This document shows, in pieces, positions 34,291 through 46,874 of a stretch of 64,000 nucleotides of DNA (the stretch's first letter is position 1; each line of letters opens with the position of its first letter). The stretch covers positions 186,001 to 250,000 of the forward strand of contig NZ_JAFCLZ010000001.1 of the NCBI RefSeq assembly GCF_018130165.1. The letters are read 5' to 3'. Under the pieces are notes generated by a model. It was not told the origin of the DNA. It searched no databases and worked only from the letters and a program-made list of their open reading frames with translations. The position numbers and the translations under genes were made by a program. Origin of the DNA: Bradyrhizobium sp. JYMT SZCCT0180 (GTDB lineage: Bacteria > Pseudomonadota > Alphaproteobacteria > Rhizobiales > Xanthobacteraceae).

Positions 34291-34920
34291 ATGCCAGACC
34301 AAGCACCGGCCACGCAGATCGCCGTCTCCAAGAACAATCCCTGCCCTTTCCTGCGCGCGCTGGTCGCGAACGGCTATGTCGACGGCCACATCGTGCCGCT
34401 GGGCACGCTGACCGAAGACATCGGGCTGGCGAGCGGCAAAACGGGAATGGGTTTGATCCGGGCGAAGGTGCTCACCTACGGAATTGCGATGATCGCAAAC
34501 GGCCACCCCCTGAGGAGCGTGACATCAGGCGCCATTCTCGATGAATTGCGCAACGGCCCGCTCGACAAGCATGGCGCCGGCTCGCGCATCCTCGACGTGG
34601 ATGGACAGGTCAATCTGGAGCAGATCGAACGCTTCGCGAGCTTTGGCCAGGAATACCGTAATCCCGATGGCGGCACCGAGCCCGGGCTGAACGCCAAGCA
34701 GATCGAGACCTTCATGGCGGACAATCTGAAGCGCGACGGCGATAAGGCGCGCTGGACCTATCCGATCATGATGAAGGGCGAATGGCCGGTCCTGCTCGAC
34801 ATTCTCGGCAAGGGCGAAGGCGAAACGCGCTACCTCAGCGTCGCCGATGTCCGCACGCTGTTCGTCGAGCGGAAGCTGCCCAAGCGCATCACCGACCGGT
34901 TGCCGGCGCCAGCCGGCTAG
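34291..34920 (+). CDS. Hypothetical protein with a PCP-type motif (possible heme-thiolate peroxidase relative)
   Basis: A 209-residue protein with no signal peptide. Its N-terminus has NNPCPFLRALVANGYVDG, which resembles the PCP-x-L-x-x-L-x-N-x-G-Y heme-thiolate signature of chloroperoxidases and unspecific peroxygenases. A D-x-D-G loop (DVDGQVNLEQIERF) recalls an EF-hand. The remainder shows no recognised domain. The ATG at 34291 is preceded by weak GGATTGG. Peroxidase function is a hypothesis only; the gene is monocistronic. Confidence 0.6.
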   Translation: MPDQAPATQIAVSKNNPCPFLRALVANGYVDGHIVPLGTLTEDIGLASGKTGMGLIRAKVLTYGIAMIANGHPLRSVTSGAILDELRNGPLDKHGAGSRILDVDGQVNLEQIERFASFGQEYRNPDGGTEPGLNAKQIETFMADNLKRDGDKARWTYPIMMKGEWPVLLDILGKGEGETRYLSVADVRTLFVERKLPKRITDRLPAPAG

Positions 34921-34952
34921 GCCGTGCAGTCATAAAATTGATCACGTCGTCG

Positions 34953-35945
34953 TCAGTCGCCAGGATGCTGGCCCCTCGCATGCCATGCGGCAAGCACTTC
35001 CCTTTCTTCGTCGAAGGTTAACCCGACGACTGGGCCGTTGGTGGCACGCAACCAGCCAAGCGTGTCACGCGCGGTCTCCGGAAGAGGCCGCACGGTGAGG
35101 CCGGCATGACGCGCCGGCGTCGTGTCGCGCGTGGCAAAGCCGGCAAAGTCCGGCAAAGGGAGCCACAAGGGGAGTGATCGAGGGCCCGCCCAACGTCTGA
35201 CGTCGTGCTGCTCCAGGAACGCACGATCTACCCATGTGAACGTACAGGATGACCCCAGTGCCGCCGCGCAGTCAGCCAGCAACTCGCCGCGGGTGCGCGT
35301 TGGCCCAATTGCGTCAAAGATACCCGTCAGGCGGGCTTGTGCGGCATGAACGATCCACTGCGCGAGGTCGCGCACGTCGATGAACTGAACGGCATCCTCC
35401 GGGCTCCCGGGCGCAAGCACTTCGCCTCCGCGGGCAAGCCGTGCCGGCCAATACGTGAACCGACCCGTCGGATCCTCCGGGCCGACAATAAGACCCGCCC
35501 TGCAAATGAAGGCGCTTTCGCCCACCGCCTGCTCGCACGCGACTTTCGCGGCACCATAGATTTCTTCACTGCTATACTCGACATCAGGGGCGGTGGGTGC
35601 GCGCAGCGCAGCCGTGTCCGCCCGCTGCCCGGGCGTGCGATTGTCCGCATAAACGCTTACCGTCGAGACGAAGGTCCAGTGCCCGGCCTGCTGCTTGAGT
35701 GCGGCGACCGCGCGGCGCACCTGGCCCGGATGACGTGATACATCCACGACGGCATCGAACTCCTGGCGCGCAAGCGGCTCAAGCCCGTCTGAAACGTCGC
35801 GGTCGACAGCAACAAATTTCGCGCCGGTCGCAATCGGACCCGCAAGCCCCCGTGCGGCACACGTCACGTCATGTCCGGCCGCGCAGGCATGAGCCGCGAT
35901 CGCGCGCCCAAGAAACTGGCTCCCGCCCAGAATCAACAGACGCAT
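34953..35945 (-). CDS. NAD-dependent epimerase/dehydratase family protein
   Basis: A 330-residue Rossmann protein of the extended SDR group. The N-terminal GGSQFLGRAIA motif binds NAD(P). A YG-x-x-K segment (YGAAKVACEQ) provides the catalytic Tyr/Lys. The C-terminal half has the substrate domain. It may alter a sugar nucleotide or similar; no pathway genes flank it. It is minus-strand with the hydrolase gene 30 bp upstream, possibly co-transcribed. Confidence 0.84.
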   Translation of the reverse strand: MRLLILGGSQFLGRAIAAHACAAGHDVTCAARGLAGPIATGAKFVAVDRDVSDGLEPLARQEFDAVVDVSRHPGQVRRAVAALKQQAGHWTFVSTVSVYADNRTPGQRADTAALRAPTAPDVEYSSEEIYGAAKVACEQAVGESAFICRAGLIVGPEDPTGRFTYWPARLARGGEVLAPGSPEDAVQFIDVRDLAQWIVHAAQARLTGIFDAIGPTRTRGELLADCAAALGSSCTFTWVDRAFLEQHDVRRWAGPRSLPLWLPLPDFAGFATRDTTPARHAGLTVRPLPETARDTLGWLRATNGPVVGLTFDEEREVLAAWHARGQHPGD

Positions 35946-35975
35946 GAAACCGCCTCCCGTACCGATCGGATGTAA

Positions 35976-36923
35976 TCACTTGAACAGCGGCGTGCCCGGA
36001 ACGAAGGCGTCGAACGCGGCCCAGAATTGCGAGCGGTAGCGGTCCTGCTCCTGCAGGATCTCGTGCTTGGACCCGGCAATCACCAGATGCGAGCCGGCGC
36101 GCAAATGATAGGCGAATTCCTCGATCGCCGCGGTCGAGACGATGGTGTCGCTGCTGGCGGCCAGCATCAGGATCGGCTGGCGGATTTCGGAAGGATAGTT
36201 CGACGCGCGAAAGCCGTGCATCGCGCGAAACGCCGTGTCGGCCCAGGCGACCGTCGGCGAGCCGATGCCCAGCGTCGGGTCTTCTTCCAGGATCGCGGCG
36301 TTGCGGGCAAAGCGCACGGGATCGCTGGTGAAGGGATTGTTGATGAAGGACTCGGTGCCGGTCAGCGCGTCGCTGCCTCCAGGCACGTAACGGCCGCCCT
36401 GACCTGCGAGCCGCAGCACCCGCAACAATGTGCGCGCCGCAAACGAGGTCCGGCTTCCCGGCAGATCGATCATCGGCGCCGACAGCACCATGCGGTCGAA
36501 CCAGCGTTTTCCCGCATGCGCGACGCGCAGCATCACGGCGCCGCCCATCGAATGCGCCAGCGCGAAATAGGGCGGCGGGCAATCCGGCAGCACCACCTGC
36601 TGCACGAAGGTCTCGACGTCGATTTCGAAATCGGAGAAATCGCGGACATAACCCTTGCGCGGATCGCGCAGGCGCCGCGAGGAATGGCCCTGGCCGCGCC
36701 AGTCGATCATCGCCACCGCGAACCCGCGATCGCGCAGGTCGCGCACCGTCTCGAAATATTTCTCGATCTGCTCGCTACGGCCGGTAAAGACGCAGACGGT
36801 GCCTTTGCGGCCTGCCGGCGGCGCCCAGCGCGCAAAGCGAAGTTCGGCGCCGTCAGGCGTCTTGATGGTGCCGCTGACGACATCCTCCGGAACCGGATTG
36901 GCAGGGATCGAGACGAGCGTCAT
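35976..36923 (-). CDS. Alpha/beta hydrolase, lysophospholipase (PldB/monoglyceride lipase) type
   Basis: A 315-residue hydrolase. The nucleophile is S125 in LAHSMGGAV, with the DWRGQGHS oxyanion region near 74-81 and a late histidine in GSKHEI. It resembles serine aminopeptidase S33/lysophospholipase L2 proteins. The ATG at 36923 (MTLVSIPANPVPED) starts at the family N-terminus; the frame upstream to 37082 is not homologous and would overlap the hsp20 leader region. It is likely transcribed with the epimerase gene. Confidence 0.86.
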   Translation of the reverse strand: MTLVSIPANPVPEDVVSGTIKTPDGAELRFARWAPPAGRKGTVCVFTGRSEQIEKYFETVRDLRDRGFAVAMIDWRGQGHSSRRLRDPRKGYVRDFSDFEIDVETFVQQVVLPDCPPPYFALAHSMGGAVMLRVAHAGKRWFDRMVLSAPMIDLPGSRTSFAARTLLRVLRLAGQGGRYVPGGSDALTGTESFINNPFTSDPVRFARNAAILEEDPTLGIGSPTVAWADTAFRAMHGFRASNYPSEIRQPILMLAASSDTIVSTAAIEEFAYHLRAGSHLVIAGSKHEILQEQDRYRSQFWAAFDAFVPGTPLFK

Positions 36924-36997
36924 GGACGGGGAACCGGCTAGGAAAGGAGGAATGGAAATCAAGGCGGGCTGGCAAAAAGAGGCTCGATTCGGCCCCT

Positions 36998-37025
36998 CTT
37001 GAACGGTGTTCGGCCCCTCCCATAT
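36998..37025 (+). promoter_or_regulatory. Probable heat-shock (RpoH-type) promoter of hsp20
   Basis: CTTG (36998-37001) and CCCATAT (37019-37025) are separated by 17 bp. This fits the Bradyrhizobium RpoH-type pattern CTTG-N17/18-CYTATNT, although it also overlaps the housekeeping consensus. It implies a leader of about 115 nt, the right length for a ROSE thermometer. Confidence 0.5.
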
Positions 37026-37035
37026 CATTTCTGTG

Positions 37036-37147
37036 CAGGCCGCTACCAGTGTTTCGGGAACCCGGACATTGAGGCTGCACATGGACGAAAGCCCGGCCCG
37101 ATGGCGGGCGGGTTAACTGCAACAGTCGCTCAATGGAGGACTACCCT
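37036..37147 (+). ncRNA. ROSE-type RNA thermometer upstream of hsp20
   Basis: The leader ends with AGTC-G-CTC (37124-37131), loop AATG, and GAG-GACT (37136-37142). This folds so that the Shine-Dalgarno GGAGG (37135-37139) is paired. A single bulged G (37128) lies opposite the SD, the hallmark of ROSE elements. A GC-rich hairpin (about 37091-37113) lies upstream. On heating, the 3' hairpin would melt and free the SD for the ATG at 37148. Confidence 0.8.
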
Positions 37148-37615
37148 ATGCGTACCTACGATCTCGCCCCGTTTTATCGTTCCACCGTCGGCTTCGACCG
37201 CTTCTTCTCCCTGCTCGACCAGGCAGCGTCAGACGGCAGCCCCGGTTATCCCCCCTACAACATCGAGCGCACCGGCGAGAACGCCTACCGCATCAGCGTC
37301 GCGGTCTCCGGCTTCTCGCAAGGCGAGCTTTCGATCGTCGCCAAGGAAAACACGCTGACGATCAAGGGCGAGAAGTCCGCCAACGAGAACGGCCAGGACA
37401 AATCCGAAGTGCTCTATCGCGGCATCGCGGCGCGCGCCTTCGAACGCGCCTTCCAGCTTGCCGATTTCGTGCAGGTCAAGAACGCTTCGCTGGAGCACGG
37501 CCTGCTCCACGTCGATCTCGTCCGCGAGATTCCCGAAGCCAAGAAGCCGCGCAGCATTCCGATCAGCAACGGCTCGCAAACCCCGCGGGTCGTCGACAGC
37601 TCGGTCGCCGCATAA
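37148..37615 (+). CDS. Small heat-shock protein, Hsp20/alpha-crystallin family
   Basis: A 155-residue chaperone. The N-terminal arm (1-38) is followed by an alpha-crystallin domain (about 39-135) with NTLTIKGEK and the late LEHGLLHVDLVREI strand. A short C-terminal extension follows. It would form oligomers that hold unfolded proteins. The ATG at 37148 is chosen over 37133 because the GGAGG lies eight bases upstream. The ROSE leader controls its translation. Class A/HspA-type in Bradyrhizobium is the nearest match. Confidence 0.93.
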   Translation: MRTYDLAPFYRSTVGFDRFFSLLDQAASDGSPGYPPYNIERTGENAYRISVAVSGFSQGELSIVAKENTLTIKGEKSANENGQDKSEVLYRGIAARAFERAFQLADFVQVKNASLEHGLLHVDLVREIPEAKKPRSIPISNGSQTPRVVDSSVAA

Positions 37616-37651
37616 CACTGTCAGGCTTTCAGCAGATATTGGCTGAACGCG

Positions 37652-37682
37652 AAAACGCCCCGGGAAACCGGGGCGTTTTTTC
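37652..37682 (+). terminator. Rho-independent terminator of hsp20
   Basis: AACGCCCCGG-GAAA-CCGGGGCGTT forms a perfect 10-bp stem followed by TTTTTT. It lies 37 bp after the hsp20 stop, and the direction is rightward. Confidence 0.92.
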
Positions 37683-37796
37683 GTGCGTCATGTTCGTGAT
37701 CTCACACTGCCGTGAGCGCCGTAACGTCACGCCCCGCACATCGAAACTCCCATCATGCGCAGCGCATCACGCTGAGAAAATCACGGAGCAGGTTCG

Positions 37797-38569
37797 ATGA
37801 AGATGGTTCAACTGGTAACGGCGCTCGCGGTCACGGCATTTGCGGGATCGCTTGGCACACTCCCGGCGCAGGCCGAGGCGGCGACGCCGGTGGCGCGCAA
37901 TGTTGTGCTGGTGCACGGGGCGTGGGCGGACGGCTCGACCTGGTCGGAAGTCATTCCCTATCTTCAAGCCGCGGGGCTGAAGGTCACCGCCGTACAGAAT
38001 CACTGACGTCGCTTGCCGATTCCGTCGCCGCGACGCGACGCGCGCTGGCGATGCAGGACGGGCCGACCGTGCTGGTCGCGCATTCCTGGGGCGGCACCGT
38101 GATCAGCGAGACCGGAACGGATCCGAAAGTATCGGCGCTGGTCTATGTCGCCGCGCGCGGCCCTGATGCGGGCGAGGATTTTGTCGCGCTCTCCGGAAAA
38201 TTCCCGGCCGGACCGGTGCGCGCCGGGATCCGGGAACATGACGGCTTCACCAAATTGTCGGAAGATTCGTTCCTGAAATATTTCGCCAACGGCGTCGAGC
38301 CCAAGAAGGCCGAGGTGCTCTACGCGGTGCAGGAGCCGACCGCCGTTTCCCTGTTTGCGGGACGCACCACCGTAGCCGCCTGGCACTCCAAGCCGTCATG
38401 GTATGCGGTCTCCAGGCAGGACCAGACCATCAATCCCGACCTCGAGCGGTTTCTGGCCAAGCGCATGAACGCGACCACGGTCGAACTGGACGCGGGTCAT
38501 CTGTCGCTGGTGTCGCATCCAAAGGAGATTGCCGACCTGATCCTCGCGGCGGCGGGTCATAAGGAATAG
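37797..38569 (+). pseudogene. Frameshifted exported alpha/beta hydrolase
   Basis: Residues 1-69 (MKMVQLVTALAVTAFAGS..., a signal peptide and NVVLVHGAWADGSTWSEV) end at a stop at 38004-38006. The rest of the hydrolase, including the nucleophile motif VAHSWGGT and the terminal AGHLS histidine, continues in another frame to 38569. Restoring one base near 38001-38002 (CA to CCA) rejoins AVQNP-LTSLAD without a gap. The two parts together give about 257 residues, a normal family length. It is either a recent pseudogene or a sequencing error. Confidence 0.85.
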
Positions 38570-38580
38570 CTGGCCGTGGT

Positions 38581-38611
38581 CTGATCCCTCCCCGCAAGAG
38601 GGAGGGATCAG
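38581..38611. terminator. Convergent-gene stem-loop
   Basis: CTGATCCCTCCC (38581-38592) and GGGAGGGATCAG (38600-38611) form a perfect 12-bp stem with loop CGCAAGA. It sits between the frameshifted hydrolase (rightward) and a leftward gene. There is no T-tract, so a terminator function is suggested only. Confidence 0.6.
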
Positions 38612-38634
38612 GAAGCGCCGCTGCGGTTAGGTTT

Positions 38635-39435
38635 CTACTCCAGCCCCTGTACGTTGGGCATGTCCTGGGTCGGGGCGATCTGCGGTACCGGCTTGGCCGG
38701 GACCGAACCTGTGGTCACGGCCGCGGGCGGCGGCGTTTGCGCTTCAGCCGATTTCGGCTGGGCTGCCGCCGATTGCTGCACCGGTTCCGCCGCGGCGGCG
38801 GGCTTGGCCGCAGGCTCGACGGTGGCCGGCCGGGCGGCGGCCACCGGTTTGGCCGCCGGTTCGACAGCCGTGGACGGCTTGGCGGCGGCGGCGAGCGGGC
38901 TCGGCTTCGGAACCGGCACGGTGCGGCTGGCGACCTGTGGGGCCGGCTTCGGCGCCCGCGGCGCGCCCCGGACATGGGTCGGCGGCAGCGGTCCGGGCGG
39001 GCCGTAATTCATGGTCAGATCGTCGTTGAAATTATCGCCCATCCGGTGCGCCGGTATGAAGCGGATGATCCGGCCGGTGCGCGCGTCGATGATCAGGCGG
39101 CCGTCATCGCCGCCCCGGTCGATCACCGAAATCGTGTAAACGAGACCGCGCTGCTGCGGGATGCCGAGCGGCGAAAATCCGCTCTCGCGCAGCACCGTGT
39201 AGACCTCGGTCGGCGGCAGCAGCATCGGCCCCTGCCCGTAGCCGTAGCGCGGCCCGGGATAGGCCGGCGGCGGCGGCGCATAACGGGGTGGCGCGTAATA
39301 GGGGTCGCCAATGTCGGATACCGAGTAATAGGGCGAGCGTCCGGCCTCGTAAGGCGCCGGTACCTGCGCCTGCGCGGCCGTTGTGGCGAGAACCGTCCCC
39401 GCCGCAAAAACCCATCCTGTGAAGAACTTCATCAT
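38635..39435 (-). CDS. Pro/Ala-rich exported protein of unknown function
   Basis: A 266-residue protein. The signal peptide (MKFFTGWVFAAGTVLATTAAQA) precedes a Pro/Tyr-rich region, a compact domain (about 80-130; LIIDARTGRIIRFIP recalls PepSY-like folds) and a long Pro/Ala/Lys tail (about 150-266). An ATG at 39432 gives a slightly better context than 39435. It probably sits in the periplasm, with the tail spanning or anchoring to the envelope. No specific function is recognised. Confidence 0.75.
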   Translation of the reverse strand: MMKFFTGWVFAAGTVLATTAAQAQVPAPYEAGRSPYYSVSDIGDPYYAPPRYAPPPPAYPGPRYGYGQGPMLLPPTEVYTVLRESGFSPLGIPQQRGLVYTISVIDRGGDDGRLIIDARTGRIIRFIPAHRMGDNFNDDLTMNYGPPGPLPPTHVRGAPRAPKPAPQVASRTVPVPKPSPLAAAAKPSTAVEPAAKPVAAARPATVEPAAKPAAAAEPVQQSAAAQPKSAEAQTPPPAAVTTGSVPAKPVPQIAPTQDMPNVQGLE

Positions 39436-39920
39436 TCCTAGCTCCTGTTAGCCCCTGCCTGGAGCGTGTTCGCTCTCTTGCCCGGCCGTCCCGGAACCGA
39501 ATTTCCTTGTGAAATCCGGCGGTCCTTGGGCCGGATCGCGGCGCGTTTGCCCCAAATCCGGGGCAGTATGTTTCGGCAAACCCGGGCAGTGTGTTTCGAC
39601 CGCTACAGGCACGGATCAGCTATGCGGACAGGGACTTTCACGCGCTTGTGTGATAGAGAAAAATTTGGCATGGTCGGGAGTTAGGACAGTATCACTGTCT
39701 CAATCGTGGGGCATTCCCGGCACAGGGATTGCAACGAAAACCGGGCGGTTTCGAGCTCCGGTAAGTACAGGCAAGGCCGTTCCTCAGGGACGTTGAACGC
39801 CCAAGCCTGAATTTAGGAAATTTCGGCTCGCGGTGGACGAGCGGTGGCCCGGTGGGTGCCGCAAGCGCCCAAGGTGCGCCGGTGACAGCTAAGGCCCTTG
39901 ACCTGATTGAGAGGACTAAG
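39436..39920 (+). promoter_or_regulatory. gltB upstream region with a direct repeat
   Basis: This 485-bp region must carry the gltB promoter. Two imperfect direct copies, CCGGGGCAGTATGTTTCG (39558-39575) and CCCGGGCAGTGTGTTTCG (39581-39598), stand 23 bp apart. I see no convincing sigma-54 (GG-N10-GC) element. There are no supported genes; short open frames here have no ribosome-binding site. Confidence 0.4.
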
Positions 39921-44684
<4,764 letters not shown>

Positions 44685-44690
44685 TGTTAT

Positions 44691-44791
44691 CCTCATGGTG
44701 AGGAGGCGCTTGCGCCGTCTCGAACCATGAGGCCACGGTTGGGCCTCCCATCCTTCGAGACGCGGCAAAGACGCCGCTCCTCAGGATGAGG
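44691..44791. repeat. Dispersed repeat, CCTCATGGTGAGGAGGCG family (copy 2)
   Basis: It begins CCTCATGGTGAGGAGGCG and ends GCTCCTCAGGATGAGG, as in the copy at 30453-30548. It lies six bases after the gltB stop and fills most of the gltB-gltD gap. As an RNA it would fold into a branched structure between the two coding regions. Confidence 0.85.
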
Positions 44792-44838
44792 GTCTGAGAG
44801 GGAATGACGAAGCTTAAGTTGCAGGAACGTTGGGTTTA

Positions 44839-46308
44839 ATGGGCAAGATCACAGGTTTTCTGGAAATCGACCGGCACGACCGCAAATATGCGCCCGTCGC
44901 CGACCGCTTGCAGCACTATCGCGAATTCGTCATTCCGCTGAGCGAGAAAGACACCCGCGACCAGGCCGCGCGCTGCATGAATTGCGGCATTCCCTATTGC
45001 CACGGCACCGGCTCGGTTCAGCCGGGTACGCCGGGCTGCCCGGTCAACAACCAGATCCCTGATTTCAACGACCTCGTCTATCAGGACAATTGGGAAGAAG
45101 CCTCGCGCAATCTGCACTCGACCAACAATTTCCCGGAGTTCACCGGCCGCATCTGCCCGGCGCCGTGCGAGGCCTCCTGCACGCTCAACATCGACGACAA
45201 CCCGGTCACCATCAAGACCATCGAATGCGCGATCGTCGACCGCGCCTGGGACAATGGCTGGCTGAAGCCGGAAATCGCCCCCAGCACGACCGGCAAGAAG
45301 GTTGCGATCGTCGGTTCCGGCCCTGCGGGCCTTGCCGCCGCGCAGCAGCTCGCGCGCGCCGGCCATGACGTCCATGTCTACGAGAAATTCGCCAAGGCCG
45401 GCGGCCTGCTCCGCTACGGCATTCCCGATTTCAAGATGGAAAAGCACGTCATCGACCGCCGCGTGGCGCAGATGGAAGCCGAGGGCGTCACCTTCCATTA
45501 CGGAGTCCATGTCGGCGGCACTTCGCAAGGAAATGGTCAAACCGCGATCGATCCGCGCGAGTTGCACCGGCAATACGACGCGGTGGCCCTGACCGGCGGC
45601 GCCGAAGCCGGCCGCGATCTGCCGATCCCGGGCCGCGACCTCGACGGCATCCACTTCGCGATGGATTTCCTGCCGCAACAAAATCGCCGCGTCTCCTCCG
45701 AGCCGCTCGGGGCGGCCGCGGAGATCCTCGCCGGCGGCAAGCATGTCGTCGTGATCGGCGGTGGCGACACCGGTTCGGACTGCATCGGCACGTCGTTCCG
45801 ACAGGGCGCGAAGTCCGTGACCCAGCTCGAAATCATGCCGGCGCCGCCCGAGCACGAAGACAAGGGCGTGACCTGGCCGAACTGGCCGTTGAAAATGCGG
45901 ACGTCGTCGAGCCAGGCCGAAGGCGCCCGCCGCGAATTCGCGGTGCTGACGCAGAAATTCTCAGGCGTCGACGGCAAGGTGCAGAAGCTGCATTGCGTGC
46001 AGGTCAACGAAAAATTCCAGCCGGTCGCCGGCACCGAATTCGAACTCGACGCGCAGCTGGTGCTGCTGGCGATGGGCTTCGTGCATCCGGTCCATGACGG
46101 CATGCTGAAGACGCTCGGCGTCGACCTCGACCAGCGCGGCAACGTTCGCGCCAACCTGACCGACTACCAGACCTCGGTGCCGAACGTGTTTTCCGCCGGG
46201 GACATGCGCCGCGGCCAGTCGCTGGTGGTGTGGGCGATCCGCGAGGGGCGCCTCTGCGCCCGCGCCATCGACCAGTATCTGATGGGATCGACCACGCTGC
46301 CGCGGTAA
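44839..46308 (+). CDS. gltD: Glutamate synthase [NADPH] small subunit
   Basis: A 489-residue FAD/NADPH protein with two 4Fe-4S clusters. The N-terminal cysteine clusters are [11 protein letters not shown] and [12 protein letters not shown] motif [16 protein letters not shown] and NADPH motif [13 protein letters not shown] are both intact. It delivers electrons from NADPH to GltB. The ATG at 44839 gives [12 protein letters not shown], the family N-terminus; an in-frame TTG at 44830 has a closer AGGA and is an alternative. The 154-bp distance from gltB is unusual. Confidence 0.95.
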   Translation: MGKITGFLEIDRHDRKYAPVADRLQHYREFVIPLSEKDTRDQAARCMNCGIPYCHGTGSVQPGTPGCPVNNQIPDFNDLVYQDNWEEASRNLHSTNNFPEFTGRICPAPCEASCTLNIDDNPVTIKTIECAIVDRAWDNGWLKPEIAPSTTGKKVAIVGSGPAGLAAAQQLARAGHDVHVYEKFAKAGGLLRYGIPDFKMEKHVIDRRVAQMEAEGVTFHYGVHVGGTSQGNGQTAIDPRELHRQYDAVALTGGAEAGRDLPIPGRDLDGIHFAMDFLPQQNRRVSSEPLGAAAEILAGGKHVVVIGGGDTGSDCIGTSFRQGAKSVTQLEIMPAPPEHEDKGVTWPNWPLKMRTSSSQAEGARREFAVLTQKFSGVDGKVQKLHCVQVNEKFQPVAGTEFELDAQLVLLAMGFVHPVHDGMLKTLGVDLDQRGNVRANLTDYQTSVPNVFSAGDMRRGQSLVVWAIREGRLCARAIDQYLMGSTTLPR

Positions 46309-46332
46309 GCGGGGCCTGGCGCAATCGGACAT

Positions 46333-46373
46333 AAAAATGGTGCAGCGCGCCGGAGCACGCTGCACCATTTTCG
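46333..46373. terminator. Bidirectional terminator between gltD and a leftward gene
   Basis: AAAATGGTGCAGCG and CGCTGCACCATTTT form a perfect 14-bp stem with a 10-nt loop; the arms provide A- and T-runs in both directions. It lies 25 bp after gltD and 30 bp after the convergent gene, which it would serve equally. Confidence 0.8.
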
Positions 46374-46401
46374 CAAGTGTCAGTCCTGCGGAACGCTGAA
46401 C

Positions 46402-46731
46402 TTACGGACAGATCCGCACGGGACCAGCCCAGTAGCAGGAAGGCGCATAGTAGCCGCCGCCATAACCGTAGCCGCGACCACGACCGCGACCACCACGATG
46501 GTGGTGGTGATGGTGACCACGACCGCCGCCACGGCCTCGTCCGCCGCCGCGACCACCGCCACCGCGGCCTCCGCCGCCACGACCACCGCGCTGCGCGTAC
46601 GCTGCCGTTGTCGATCCTCCAACCATCAGCGCCGTCACACCGACGATGCTGAAACAATAGATGCCAACGAGAATAATCGTAGCCAAAGTACGTGATAAAA
46701 TGCTGCGAGAGGCGGTTTTGCCTTGGGCCAT
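46402..46731 (-). CDS. Small membrane-anchored Gly/Arg/His-rich protein
   Basis: A 109-residue protein. A hydrophobic segment (about 13-40, LATIILVGIYCFSIVGVTALM) acts as a signal or anchor. Then come RGG/GGRG repeats, a natural run of six histidines and another RGRG block, and a Tyr/Gly/Cys tail (YYAPSCYWAGPVRICP). The ATG at 46731 has AAGGAG six bases upstream. Low-complexity RGG and His6 suggest metal or polyanion binding at the cell surface; no family is assigned. Confidence 0.72.
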   Translation of the reverse strand: MAQGKTASRSILSRTLATIILVGIYCFSIVGVTALMVGGSTTAAYAQRGGRGGGGRGGGGRGGGRGRGGGRGHHHHHHRGGRGRGRGYGYGGGYYAPSCYWAGPVRICP

Positions 46732-46874
46732 TGAAACTCCTTCTGTAAGGAGTACCAGAGTGGGGCCGCTTTGCTCTGCGGTCAAGCACTAGTGGGTGTG
46801 ACACCGTCACACAACTGTTAGCGGTGTGTCACAATTTCCTCCCCTCGCCTTGGCACGCAAGCGAGGCGATGAGT

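Noticed and set aside
39436..39920. Sigma-54 promoter for gltB
   Set aside because: I looked for a GG-N10-GC element with the right spacing and saw no convincing match.
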